Notes: a model not told the origin generated them from the sequence alone. DNA of 42,977 nucleotides from Treponema sp. (GCA_017651065.1 JAGCDP010000032.1:1-42977), one strand, 5' to 3'; shown: positions 8,101-14,889, counted from the first letter of the stretch. Translations and numbers: made by a program.

Positions 8101-8298
8101 GTTTTCTTCAATGTCAAACTCTCTGAACAGGGCTTGCAAACTTTGAATGAAACCGCGCCAGCCCAGCAACAGAATGACGGCGCTTTGTTTGGTGATAGCG
8201 CAGAAAAAACGCAGACAAACGGCCCTGCAACGCAATTTAAGCAGCGACCGCCAACCTACGCACAACCGCCGGAAGAACCCGATTGGGATTCCCCTTGA
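5191..8298 (+). CDS. Primase-helicase (CHC2 zinc finger, TOPRIM, D5/SF3 helicase)
   Basis: 1035 residues. A CHC2-type zinc finger lies near residues 28-52 (CFSPSHEDKNPSCEVFEDHFKCYSCG). A TOPRIM-like primase region follows at about 240-300 (PVVFVEGEFDAIAC with the catalytic Glu, then FFADKDNAQ with paired Asp). The C-terminal half is a D5-type SF3 helicase with Walker A GKGGTGKSTT (about 709-718), Walker B-like KCCAFAQET and ASNYSPNFD. A terminal winged helix (RNKFVRLLKRDY) comes last. It should make primers and unwind the element's DNA. With SSB and ParAB it argues for autonomous replication. The ribosome-binding site is weak, so coupling to the upstream gene may matter. Confidence 0.9.
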   Translation: MKFSKYKNNLLQYLQAKGIEASKPGLIRCFSPSHEDKNPSCEVFEDHFKCYSCGIHGDIYDAVEILQGIADKAEQYKEIERIFGGASTTPVLPKKSAPKTRKTEDFATDPDCVKKLADYFKRHKSRNEEVTKYLNRRAQIKTNNQLQSYPVEVRDRMVNYFFYWPGYTIAEAELGWQTLVGAGIPGRNPEKGNKSLWEASGVVFKGFSGFKLNYYLGGKSNKVNTKGISPFPMPGLLPKEKPVVFVEGEFDAIACRAAGIENVYSTCGVNGLTEPKAQEFIIPNNIPEITFFADKDNAQNNYIGQKMFGLIPFAETDKYKTSIPEKLLKAGFKGQIKVAILPDNVPYKDTDEAILAGRADLVIEAIKNAQLYKTPEVKKEIHGTLWLDYDTLSIKRLRSLLKKVEYNSLDEEDTELFALACVKACKNKETINEILKWGEGNITVKQLEKKSNITPYFILEICEKYGVSNYLRRELEKALIPASEILRNIKEQQTIVSIDYDKMENDVNFLQFLNTQGVRSAALTVASVLQGRLIYVECEKRWYFFNGHVWVREPDAPGAAYTILLNLMLKYLEKHFDKKSLINDLVKKLEGRRFRVELAQDLSGLKPDVFRENVPFDGPQMRETLTLLDCVVDFSGKEIEYRKSRPEEYRREMLPYKEEELRKAGKPEKFLEFMKGNFKDEKTLQTLLYYLSLVPSRNTGFKYGGIFLGKGGTGKSTTCNIVEEIFKGMCARVKSDVLVSTGFKRASGNEANPEIAKLEGKCCAFAQETARNASLNTSFWKELTGGDTLTARGLYRDPHDFIPTAQIIIASNYSPNFDAHDEAAISRMVVIPFNIQHKKGEGGKTATGFINYLRPEFPAVVKYFMEFYIDLNINLHGEIPLSPECEGYKGRYIEEQKTDLDKFVNDCLVFDLSGGIYTEVQKAYECYLKYYGLSDESKEALTRNKFVRLLKRDYREIDYRQKKINNYPELVFFNVKLSEQGLQTLNETAPAQQQNDGALFGDSAEKTQTNGPATQFKQRPPTYAQPPEEPDWDSP

Positions 8299-8404
8299 AA
8301 ATCGAAATTGCTCTAATTGTCGTCGAAGCAAAACAGGCTGCCCTAATGATGGCAGTTGTCATAATTTCAGTTTATGGCAACCGTTCATAAATCCAGAACT
8401 GTAA
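8282..8404 (+). CDS. Possible cysteine-rich small protein
   Basis: A frame overlapping the end of the primase gene and extending past it reads NRNCSNCRRSKTGCPNDGSC, followed by HNFSLWQPF. This is a C-x2-C-x6-C-x5-C arrangement of the sort found in small zinc-binding phage proteins. The part beyond 8298 is not a shadow of another gene. No ATG is close. An ATT at 8282 has GGAAG 6 bp upstream, and the nearest in-frame ATG is 8174, deep in the primase gene. The start is uncertain and the gene may be only a remnant. Confidence 0.35.
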   Translation: MGIPLENRNCSNCRRSKTGCPNDGSCHNFSLWQPFINPEL

Positions 8405-8419
8405 AAAAGGAGAGAAAAG

Positions 8420-8671
8420 GTGAAAATACCAAAACAAATTAAAACACTTCTCAAACAGAGGGAAAATTATGCAATGAAATACATTACATGTGAATCAAAA
8501 CTGAATGGCTGACCCCGATTTTTCAAAAGATGATGTTTATTTTCACGGAACAGTAATGACTCCGCGTTTGAAACGGGAAGATTTTGATTATGACATTGGG
8601 GGGGGGGTACTATTAGCCTAACCAAAGAAGAGTTTCAAAGGCGGGTCAAAACATTCGGTGAGGTGTTCTAA
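8420..8671 (+). pseudogene. Frameshifted small phage gene with a poly-G tract
   Basis: A GTG at 8420 with AAGGAG upstream opens VKIPKQIKTLLKQREN..., which stops at 8510-8512. A second frame opens at ATG 8505 (MADPDFSKDDVYFHG) and runs to 8621 through ten G (8598-8607). The natural C-terminus, SLTKEEFQRRVKTFGEVF, lies in the first frame again and stops at 8669-8671, overlapping the next ATG. Two compensating shifts are needed to read the whole protein. The second shift sits exactly in the G tract: 8 or 11 G would join the second and third pieces. It is either a decayed gene or a slipped-strand switch. Function unknown. Confidence 0.6.
8598..8607 (+). repeat. Poly-G tract, 10 bases
   Basis: Ten consecutive G inside the frameshifted gene, at the point where the reading frame must change to reach the plausible C-terminus. 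Confidence 0.9.
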
Positions 8672-8907
8672 TGCCGGAAAATTGGATTAGCTTGCTGGGT
8701 GTTATATTGGCAAGAAATTTTGACGAATCCTGCCGTGCTTACAAGCTGTCTCATAAAACAATTGCGACCAATGACAAAGGCGGTCCTTTGTCATTGTGGA
8801 AGGTAATCACCAGTAAGCACACAGATCCAAGCTACATATATAAAAAAAAGTGGCTTGAAAAAAAAAAGAAGAGAGAAAAGAAGGATGGTTTGTATGAAAA
8901 AAATTAA
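8671..8907 (+). CDS. Small hypothetical basic protein
   Basis: 78 residues. The ATG overlaps the stop of the preceding gene (TAATG), as in many compact phage operons. The N-terminal part (NWISLLGVILARNFDESCRAYKLSHKT) is followed by a lysine-rich tail (KKKWLEKKKKREKKDG). The end overlaps the start of the methyltransferase gene. No known domain is recognised. Confidence 0.5.
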   Translation: MPENWISLLGVILARNFDESCRAYKLSHKTIATNDKGGPLSLWKVITSKHTDPSYIYKKKWLEKKKKREKKDGLYEKN

Positions 8908-10249
8908 CATCGTTGATATGTTTTGCGGTGGCGGCGGTGAATCTACAGGATTGATAGAAGCTGCACATGATTACAATTTTGACGTAAACATGAGCGCAAT
9001 AAATCATTGGGAACGCGCGATTGAGACCCACGCAAAGAATTATCCGTTTGCAGAACATCGCTGTGAAAATGTGCAGCATATTGAACCTCATACATTAGCC
9101 GCATCCAAAAACACTGATTTAATGTGGGCAAGTCCAGGTTGTCAGCATTTTTCTGTAGCTCGCGGCGGAAAACCTCGTTCTGAAGATATGCGTTCCCCTG
9201 CATGGGAAGTGTTGCGTTTTGCAGAAGAATTGCGTCCGAAAAGAATAATAATTGAGAATGTGCCGGAATTCAGAACTTGAGGACCGCTGGATTCAAACGG
9301 CAAAATCATAAAAGAATGTAAGGGAAAGACTTTTGACGCGTTTATAAATGGCTTAAAATCCCTTAATTATATCGTTGATTACCAGGTACTTTGTGCGGCT
9401 GATTATGGAGCGGCAACTTCAAGAAGACGGCTTTTTATACAGGCTGTTAGAAAAGATTGCGGCAAGCATATTTTATGGCCAAATCCGACAAATACAAAAG
9501 GCGGTGATTTACTGTTATCTGATTGGAAACCAGCAAGCGAAATAATAGACTGGTCTTTGCCTTGTCAAATAATCAGCCAAAGAAAAAAGCCTTTGGCAGC
9601 TGCAACAATGCGGCGCATTGAATACGGCATCCATGAGTTTTGGGGTGAAGCAGCCGTTCCTTTTATCGCACGGTTATACGGTCAATCTAATGCTGAAAGC
9701 ATTGAAAAACCGCTTTCTACAATTTCATGTAGCGGCGCGCATCACATGCTTATTATGCCTTTTCTTTGCAGATACAATAAAGGCGACAATAGAGTGCATC
9801 CAATAAATGAACCAGTTCCAACCTTAGATTGTTCAAATAGATATGGCATTGTGGAGCCTTTTATAACAGCTATAGGTCAAACATCAGCTAAACAGCGGAA
9901 CAGGCAAATTACAGAACCGCTTTCTACAATCTGTACAAAACAGGAGCATTGCCTTGTGCAGCCAATGCTTGTTCAATACTACGGCACAGGCCATGCAGTT
10001 TCTATTAAAAATCCTGTTCCAACCATTACTACAAAAGACAGATACGCACTTGTCGGAACTGATAAAAACGGAATTGAACTAGGCTTCCGAATGTTACAGC
10101 CGCATGAACTGGCAGCCGCAACAGGCTTTCCAAAAGATTATGTTTTTACAGGAACAAAAGTTGATGTTGTTAAACAAATCGGAAATGCAGTTCCGCCAAA
10201 CTTTGCAAAAGCACTGTTTAGGCAGGTATTAAAAGAAATGACAAATTAA
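8894..10249 (+). pseudogene. DNA C5-cytosine methyltransferase interrupted by one stop codon
   Basis: The frame from ATG 8894 has all the main C5-methyltransferase motifs. Motif I is VDMFCGGGGES. Motif IV is SPGCQHFS with the catalytic Cys. Motif VI is IIIENV, motif VIII is TSRRRLF, and motif X is QIGNAVPPNF near the end. The target region contains repeated EPLSTI / EPVPTL / NPVPTI segments, as in the phage subfamily. A TGA at 9278-9280 follows EFRT, and the frame continues as GPLDSNG without any shift, so a TGG-to-TGA change is the simplest explanation. Other genes here use TGA as a true stop, so recoding is unlikely. The intact enzyme would protect phage DNA from restriction. Confidence 0.85.
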
Positions 10250-10259
10250 GGTGGTAAAA

Positions 10260-10475
10260 ATGTGTAATTGTTTATCAGAAGTAATAAAAGTATACAGAAA
10301 AAATACCAGAGATGAAAATGCGGATATTTTATCTTGTTTTCTTTTTGACAAAGGGGAAGTTCCTATAATAATAGCTACCCACCGCTATCAAAAAAAAGAT
10401 GGAACTTTTGCAAACAAAATTGTTAAGGAAACAATAATCCCTACTTACTGCCCTTTTTGCGGCAAAAAAATCTAA
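10260..10475 (+). CDS. Small cysteine-containing phage protein
   Basis: 71 residues. ATG 10260 is preferred over the GTG at 10251 because AAGGTGG lies just upstream. Cysteines at the N-terminus (MCNCLSE) and a YCPFCGKKI C-terminus give two CxC/CxxC pairs that could bind one zinc ion. It lies 10 bp after the methyltransferase stop in the same operon. Function unknown. Confidence 0.55.
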   Translation: MCNCLSEVIKVYRKNTRDENADILSCFLFDKGEVPIIIATHRYQKKDGTFANKIVKETIIPTYCPFCGKKI

Positions 10476-10489
10476 AAGGAGAAATAAAT

Positions 10490-10696
10490 ATGTCTACCAT
10501 AACACTGGAAACAATGAATTTAATTGAAAATTATCGTGTCAAAACAACCCGTGACATATCGGCAGATGTAAAGTTGGCAAAAGCAAAAGAAATAATCAGG
10601 GATTATTTAGAACTCGGAAAAGAGCTTATTGGTTTTACAACACCAGAATATGATGAACTAGAAACAAAGGCAAGAACATTCTTGAAGGAGGAATGA
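10490..10696 (+). CDS. Small hypothetical helical protein
   Basis: 68 residues from ATG 10490, with AAAGGAG about 10 bp upstream. The sequence (STITLETMNLIENYRVKTTRD...) is predicted to be mostly helical and ends in KARTFLKEE. It sits in a run of small, tightly spaced genes downstream of the methyltransferase. No recognisable domain. Confidence 0.55.
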   Translation: MSTITLETMNLIENYRVKTTRDISADVKLAKAKEIIRDYLELGKELIGFTTPEYDELETKARTFLKEE

Positions 10697-10697
10697 A

Positions 10698-10916
10698 ATG
10701 GAACTACAAGAGCTTTCATCAGCATTAAAAAATGCTGCCAAACAGATTGATACTTTTTATAAAAAAGCAGAAAACAAAACAGGCTTAAAGTATGCAAATG
10801 AATATGTCAAAAAACATCATCTGGAGTATATCGAAGAAGAAATAAAAGCAGCTTTTCACGAGGGATTCCGTTTTGGTTTGCACCAAGAAAGAAGCGGAAA
10901 ATTCAAAAATAGATAA
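10698..10916 (+). CDS. Small hypothetical protein
   Basis: 72 residues, starting 2 bp after the previous stop, with GGAGG in the end of the upstream gene as its ribosome-binding site. Charged and helical (ALKNAAKQIDTFYKKAENK), ending in a basic tail. No motif recognised. Clearly part of the early operon. Confidence 0.55.
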   Translation: MELQELSSALKNAAKQIDTFYKKAENKTGLKYANEYVKKHHLEYIEEEIKAAFHEGFRFGLHQERSGKFKNR

Positions 10917-10999
10917 GTAAGTATAAATATGGATCTGCATATAAACAAAAATGTATATGCAGCAACCTTCAAAAATGTAAGTAATAGAGGATAAACAAG

Positions 11000-11371
11000 A
11001 TGATACTTTGTAACGGAAAACCTGTCAATTATATTGGTGAATACCCCGTAATCTATATAAGTGGCGGAATTACAGGTGTAGAGAATTGGCAAAATAATTT
11101 TATGGCGGCAGAAGAAGATATTTTTCAGCGGTTTTTCGCTCCGTTCCATATAGTGAACCCTGTAAAAATTGCAAAAGGCTTAGAAAGGGATTTTTCATAC
11201 AAAAAGCAAAAGCCAACGTATGCAGACTATATGAGAGAAGATATTAGGCAGCTTACTAAGTGTAATGCAATTTGTATGCTACCTAACTGGCAAAAATCAA
11301 AAGGAGCAAAATTTGAACATCATCTTGCAAAATTTTTAGGCATGACAATTTTAGAATATTGGCCAAGCTAA
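11000..11371 (+). CDS. DUF4406 protein (nucleoside deoxyribosyltransferase-like)
   Basis: 123 residues. The YISGGITG start motif, a DIRQLTKCNAICMLPNW centre and the SKGAKFEHHLAKFLG helix match the DUF4406 family. That family shares the fold of nucleoside 2-deoxyribosyltransferases and nucleotide N-glycosidases and is common in phages. The role is presumably nucleotide metabolism in the infected cell, but no substrate can be assigned. The next gene starts at the last base of its stop codon (TAATG). Confidence 0.7.
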   Translation: MILCNGKPVNYIGEYPVIYISGGITGVENWQNNFMAAEEDIFQRFFAPFHIVNPVKIAKGLERDFSYKKQKPTYADYMREDIRQLTKCNAICMLPNWQKSKGAKFEHHLAKFLGMTILEYWPS

Positions 11372-11694
11372 TGAATTATACAGCTACGCTCCCGGTTGTT
11401 CTTCAGAAAAATGAAGTACACAACAATTCACAGGTTATTCTCAAAGTTTATAGAGTAAAAGCTAGTTTTTGTTTCAGCATAAACTGTAAGCTGGGGCGTT
11501 TTATCCGTTCGTATTATCCAACGCCACAAGGAGAAATATTTCAGAACACACAAGACGCACAGGCAGCCGCAATTTCTATGCTAAAATCATGGGTTTCAAA
11601 CAATCGAAATGCAAAAAAGAAGCTTGCTGACTTTGCTTTAATTGAATACAGGCAACCGGAGCTTTTTCGTTTTGACGATATAAATTTGGTATAG
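11371..11694 (+). CDS. Hypothetical phage protein
   Basis: 107 residues from the ATG that overlaps the previous stop (a longer frame from 11359 exists but is not needed). The protein begins MNYTATLPVVLQKNEV and has a strand-rich centre (VILKVYRVKASFCFSI). The final codons GTA TAG form part of a partial copy of the late promoter-like motif (11688-11700), which belongs to the next gene. Function unknown. Confidence 0.55.
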   Translation: MNYTATLPVVLQKNEVHNNSQVILKVYRVKASFCFSINCKLGRFIRSYYPTPQGEIFQNTQDAQAAAISMLKSWVSNNRNAKKKLADFALIEYRQPELFRFDDINLV

Positions 11695-11700
11695 CAACAA
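11688..11700 (+). promoter_or_regulatory. Partial late promoter-like motif (site E)
   Basis: GGTATAGCAACAA matches the first 10 bases of the leftward late motif GRTATAGCRARTT and lies 26 bp before ATG 11727, the same spacing as at the four leftward sites. Confidence 0.45.
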
Positions 11701-11726
11701 TTTTAAACTGTGCTATCCTATGAAAT

Positions 11727-12401
11727 ATGTCAACAAAGATATTTTCTTCATTAACACAAGTGACAGCCGATGTACACCGCCGTTTTGTAAAAACCGGTAT
11801 AAACACAGTTAATATTGTTGCCGCAACCGCCCGTAACAATGCCGTCCGTAATGTACAAAGAAATTTTACATTGCGCAACAATTTTACGACAAAACAAATC
11901 CAGTTTACGAAATGTGCGCAAAACGTAAAACAATTGAACCAAATAAAGAGCGAAACTGGCATTACAGAAAAAGCCGCTTACATGGAGCGTCAAGAACAAG
12001 GTGGAATGCATAAAAACCAGAATGGAAATCTTGTCATTCCGACAACGCAGGCACGTGGCGGTTCAAATGCAAAAAAAGTCCGCCGGTCATATTATTACAG
12101 TAATATCAAGCCTCTTGTAGTCCGTGGTTCTACAAACTTTAAAAGCAAAAAAGCAGCCCATGTTGCCCGCGCATTTGTAGCTGCAAAGATTCATGGTTTT
12201 ATCCGTATGAACAATTCTATTTTTAAAGTAACTTCTTTTAGGAAAAATGGTAACAATGTTTCATTTAAATCAACACACATTCTGAATTTAAAATATGCGG
12301 GCACGTACACGCCTAAAAATGCATGGCTTGAACCAGCATCAGCTTATGCAGCACAAATGATGCAGGAAATCTTCAATCAGCAAATGGACAAAATAAATTG
12401 A
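11727..12401 (+). CDS. Putative phage virion or tail-completion protein
   Basis: 224 residues, rich in Asn, Lys and Ala. The layout (helical start, ARNNAVRNVQRNFTLRNNFTTKQIQF, then ITEKAAYMERQEQGG) recalls phage tail-completion or minor tail proteins, but I cannot name a family with confidence. It is separated from the upstream operon and preceded by its own partial late-type motif with the standard 26-bp spacing, which suggests expression with the structural genes although it lies on the early strand. No structural genes surround it. Confidence 0.45.
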   Translation: MSTKIFSSLTQVTADVHRRFVKTGINTVNIVAATARNNAVRNVQRNFTLRNNFTTKQIQFTKCAQNVKQLNQIKSETGITEKAAYMERQEQGGMHKNQNGNLVIPTTQARGGSNAKKVRRSYYYSNIKPLVVRGSTNFKSKKAAHVARAFVAAKIHGFIRMNNSIFKVTSFRKNGNNVSFKSTHILNLKYAGTYTPKNAWLEPASAYAAQMMQEIFNQQMDKIN

Positions 12402-12423
12402 AAAAAAACAAAAAAATATTTGA

Positions 12424-12460
12424 TTTTGATTGACATAATCAAAAAAGAATATGCTATATT
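12424..12460 (+). promoter_or_regulatory. Promoter with overlapping inverted repeat
   Basis: TTGACA (12430-12435) and TGCTATATT, an extended -10 with its hexamer at 12455-12460, are 19 bp apart. The inverted repeat TTTTGATT-GACAT-AATCAAAA (12424-12444) covers the -35 and could be an operator. It precedes the micropeptide genes. Confidence 0.55.
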
Positions 12461-12488
12461 TATATTAGCTGGTAAGGAGGCAGCGTGT

Positions 12489-12578
12489 ATGAGCAAATTT
12501 CAAAAAATCCTGCTCGTGCTTGCGGTGATTGCAGACATAGCAAGCATAGCAGGATTCATTCTAGCCCTGCTTAAATAG
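12489..12578 (+). CDS. Membrane micropeptide 1 (29 aa)
   Basis: MSKFQKILLVLAVIADIAS then IAGFILALLK. A short basic N-terminus is followed by a single hydrophobic helix. A strong AAGGAGG ribosome-binding site is at about 12474-12480, and a promoter lies upstream. Size and composition resemble type I toxin peptides or phage membrane micropeptides. No antisense RNA was demonstrated. Confidence 0.55.
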   Translation: MSKFQKILLVLAVIADIASIAGFILALLK

Positions 12579-12584
12579 CAGATT

Positions 12585-12612
12585 GGCGGGTACCTCAAAG
12601 AGAGCACCCGCC
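12585..12612 (+). terminator. Hairpin after micropeptide 1
   Basis: GGCGGGT (12585-12591) pairs with ACCCGCC (12606-12612) over a 14-nt loop, followed by TTTACAATACAATTTTT. It could be a weak terminator or an mRNA-stabilising stem before the second micropeptide. Confidence 0.5.
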
Positions 12613-12646
12613 TTTACAATACAATTTTTATTGTGGAGGTGTCAAT

Positions 12647-12733
12647 ATGTTAGAAGTAAAAAAAATCATAGCAGTGCTTTTTGCAATTGCTGTTGTTTTT
12701 ACAGTTGCAACATTCGTATTGCTTGCAATGTAA
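12647..12733 (+). CDS. Membrane micropeptide 2 (28 aa)
   Basis: MLEVKKIIAVLFAIAVVF then TVATFVLLAM. A single hydrophobic helix after a short charged start, with GGAGG 7 bp upstream. Its architecture is the same as micropeptide 1 (KKI/QKI followed by hydrophobic residues), so the two may be distant duplicates or work as a pair. No homologue is recognised. Confidence 0.55.
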   Translation: MLEVKKIIAVLFAIAVVFTVATFVLLAM

Positions 12734-12742
12734 TTTTTTATA

Positions 12743-12780
12743 CCAGCGGATTTCAAGCATTTCTATAGAAAATCCGCTGG
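12743..12780 (+). other. Long perfect hairpin after micropeptide 2
   Basis: CCAGCGGATTT (12743-12753) and AAATCCGCTGG (12770-12780) form an 11-bp stem around a 16-nt loop. No T-run follows, so it is more likely an RNA stability or processing element than a terminator. Confidence 0.6.
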
Positions 12781-12807
12781 ACATTGCCTAAAAGAAGGGA
12801 GGTTTGT

Positions 12808-13008
12808 ATGGAAAAAGCAGTTTCAAATGTTGGGCGTGGCGGAAAACGTGAGAATGCAGGCCGCAGAGAAAAATATTTAGGTGGCCGTCAGCAGCTCGCA
12901 ATCAGTTGCAGTATCGCGCAAAAAAAAGCAATTCAGGAAGCCGCAAAAGCTCTTGGAATGACTACAGCAGAATATGTTCTAAACAAGTGTGGTGTGTCCA
13001 ATCAGTAA
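12808..13008 (+). CDS. Small RHH-like DNA-binding protein candidate
   Basis: 66 residues from ATG 12808, chosen for the GGGAGG ribosome-binding site 6 bp upstream. A basic, glycine-rich N-terminus (GRGGKRENAGRREK) is followed by a short strand (QQLAISCSI) and two helices (AQKKAIQEAAKALG and TTAEYVLNKC), the size and pattern of ribbon-helix-helix regulators. It is the last rightward gene and converges on the retroelement operon. A regulatory role is inferred only from the fold pattern. Confidence 0.45.
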   Translation: MEKAVSNVGRGGKRENAGRREKYLGGRQQLAISCSIAQKKAIQEAAKALGMTTAEYVLNKCGVSNQ

Positions 13009-13043
13009 ACAATTTGTGGTAAATAGATAAACTTATGATAAAA

Positions 13044-13075
13044 AGCAGCAATTACTCATGTGAGTAATTGCTGCT
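13044..13075. promoter_or_regulatory. parS-like palindrome 2, extended to 15-bp arms
   Basis: AGCAGCAATTACTCA and TGAGTAATTGCTGCT flank a TG centre. The inner TTACTCA-NN-TGAGTAA matches the other parS-like sites, and the outer GCAGCAA/TTGCTGC lengthens it. It lies between convergent transcripts, so it may also act as a hairpin at both 3' ends. Confidence 0.6.
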
Positions 13076-13084
13076 AGAGCTGTT

Positions 13085-14095
13085 TCAATTATAAACTTTA
13101 TCCTTATCTATTAGTACAAATTTTAGGGCTTTTAACAAATAGTCACAATACCACTTGTAGCTTGAAGTGCCCTCACAGTGCCCTATACGGCTGGCTGTGC
13201 TTCGGTAAAAAGAAATGTCATCAATTTTCTCTTTTTGCCACGCCTTGAAATTTTCTGCACTTCTATTCAACGTATTTTTCCGCACAACCTTATATTTGGG
13301 CAGAATTTTAAATCCAAGAAAATTTATTCCATGCGAAGTTTTTCCGATACATGATTTATTGTTGTATTTTAGGAAATAATTTTCTTTTGTAAATCTTGAC
13401 AGCTTTTCGCGGCACTCCCTTAAAAACTCTTCTGAATTGCTGAAAATTAAAGAATCATCCATATACCTCACGAAAGCCTTAACATTTAACCCATGTCTTA
13501 TAAAATGGTCAATCTCATTTAAATAAACATTTGCAGAAAGCTGGCTTGTCCTGCATCCCTTTTTAATTCCAATGCCATTACAGTCATTCATAAATATTGT
13601 ATGCAGCAACCACATGATTTCTGAATCATCAATAAATCTTTTGCGATACACTTCTTCCAGTGGAAAAATGGGGACATTATCAAAGAAATGCTCGATGTCA
13701 AGATAAAGAAAATATGTATACTTATTGGCAAATAATGCAGCCCTGTTTGCAGCTGCCAAGGTTCCTTTTTCAGGAATGCAGGCATACGAATCATAATCTA
13801 ACCGGGGATTAATATAGCGTTCAATTACGCGGCATAAAGCAGTTTGAATAACCCGGTCCTTTAATTCTGGTGCACAAATGAGCCTCTTCTTTGGGTCGTA
13901 AACCCAAAATTTATAATAGTTTCCTGGTACATAACTATGCCAAATTAACATATTTTGCAATTCGATTAGATTTTCTTCAAGGTTATTTGAAAATCTTAAT
14001 TCTTTAGGATAATACCGTTTGTCTCTTATTGTTTCATGCGCAGCCTGATATAAATTTTCAAAATCATATATTTCGCTATAAATTGGTTTTTCCAT
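13085..14095 (-). CDS. Diversity-generating retroelement reverse transcriptase
   Basis: 336 residues from ATG 14095, chosen because AGGAT lies 9 bp upstream and because the frame upstream to 14434 is only the template repeat read through by chance. RT motifs are clear: FLYLDIEHFFDNV (first catalytic Asp), GCRTSQ (the G-x3-SQ variant typical of retroelements that diversify proteins) and FVRYMDDSLIF (YMDD active site). It copies the template-repeat RNA with adenine-specific errors and, with Avd, returns the cDNA to the variable repeat. It is the last gene of the leftward tail operon. Confidence 0.93.
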   Translation of the reverse strand: MEKPIYSEIYDFENLYQAAHETIRDKRYYPKELRFSNNLEENLIELQNMLIWHSYVPGNYYKFWVYDPKKRLICAPELKDRVIQTALCRVIERYINPRLDYDSYACIPEKGTLAAANRAALFANKYTYFLYLDIEHFFDNVPIFPLEEVYRKRFIDDSEIMWLLHTIFMNDCNGIGIKKGCRTSQLSANVYLNEIDHFIRHGLNVKAFVRYMDDSLIFSNSEEFLRECREKLSRFTKENYFLKYNNKSCIGKTSHGINFLGFKILPKYKVVRKNTLNRSAENFKAWQKEKIDDISFYRSTASRIGHCEGTSSYKWYCDYLLKALKFVLIDKDKVYN

Positions 14096-14284
14096 TTTTT
14101 TCAATCCTAATACATGGTAGCATAAAACAAAAAAAAACAGAATGAGCGCGTAACCCATTCTGTTAACGACTTTAGGCAATAAAAAAATAGTTGCCAAAGG
14201 AGGATAACCTGACACAAAAAAAAAATGTATCACTACGACAAAACCGTAATTAATGCCGTATGCTTTTTCTTGACCATTTATCTT

Positions 14285-14431
14285 GTCACAGGCAAGCCGC
14301 GCCCCGATGTTCACATTCACATTCCACGGGTTGTTGTTCAAGTTCACGGTGCGAGGGCCACAATGAACGCCGTCATCCCAATTGTTCCCGCAAATGAGAG
14401 CGGACATGCCACTAGAGAATGGCAAATACGC
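14285..14431 (-). repeat. Retroelement template repeat (TR)
   Basis: 147 bp aligned without gaps to 14905-15051. There are nine differences (TR positions 14310, 14311, 14334, 14338, 14350, 14364, 14413, 14420, 14427), and all nine are T on the plus strand, which is A in the TR sense strand. The TR contains about 29 such adenines. It lies between avd and the RT gene, the usual place. Confidence 0.97.
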
Positions 14432-14467
14432 CAATATATATTATCCACCTTTTCCAAAAAAACTTTA

Positions 14468-14839
14468 TCAATTTTTTGGATTGATAAGACCACCCACGAT
14501 CTTACCTATCTCCACAAGACGCTTTTCTGCCGTTTCATAAGAGCGGGTTGAAAGATATTTCTTTTCGCGCATACGCCTAAGATAGATTTTGAGCAGCTCC
14601 AAATTGGTGTCCACTCTGTGCCATCCGGGCAATTTGTCGCGGGTTTTGTTTGTTACCAAAATCAGTTTCATCGTTTCTATCAAAGTGTTTTTAATTTGCG
14701 CACACCAAGCTGATTTTTCAAACGCTGGAAAACGCTCTATAATCGGCTCGATGTATGCGTCAAAATCGTAGAACTTCTGAAAAAGTTTTAAGTTCCACAC
14801 ACTTCCGGCAGGTATTTTCTCTTTATTATAAAAGTCCAT
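14468..14839 (-). CDS. avd: Accessory variability determinant Avd
   Basis: 123 residues, the normal length. The sequence is almost entirely helical, with basic surfaces (KNTLIETMKLILVTNK, WHRVDTNLELLKIYLRRM, TRSYETAEKRLVEIGKIVGG), matching the four-helix-bundle Avd family. Avd forms a pentamer that binds the reverse transcriptase and the TR RNA and is needed for mutagenic cDNA synthesis. It lies between the variable gene and the TR in the same direction. Confidence 0.85.
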   Translation of the reverse strand: MDFYNKEKIPAGSVWNLKLFQKFYDFDAYIEPIIERFPAFEKSAWCAQIKNTLIETMKLILVTNKTRDKLPGWHRVDTNLELLKIYLRRMREKKYLSTRSYETAEKRLVEIGKIVGGLINPKN

Positions 14840-14889
14840 TTTGTCAGCTTTAAAGAAAAAACAGATCTTTAGATAAAACAGAAAACAGA

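Noticed and set aside
8855..10249. TGA read as tryptophan (alternative code or recoding) in the methyltransferase
   Set aside because: TGA is used as the true stop in parB and other genes at overlaps with the next start, so the standard bacterial code applies.
10929..10994. A 21-residue peptide frame
   Set aside because: No convincing ribosome-binding site and no recognisable feature; such frames are common by chance.
933..13008. A CI/C-type lysogeny repressor
   Set aside because: No protein with a clear repressor helix-turn-helix was found. The BRO protein and the small RHH-like protein are possible regulators but are not called repressors.
13085..14434. A 449-residue reverse transcriptase starting at 14434
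   Set aside because: The extra 113 codons are the template repeat and its spacer read through by chance. ATG 14095 has a ribosome-binding site and gives a normal RT length.
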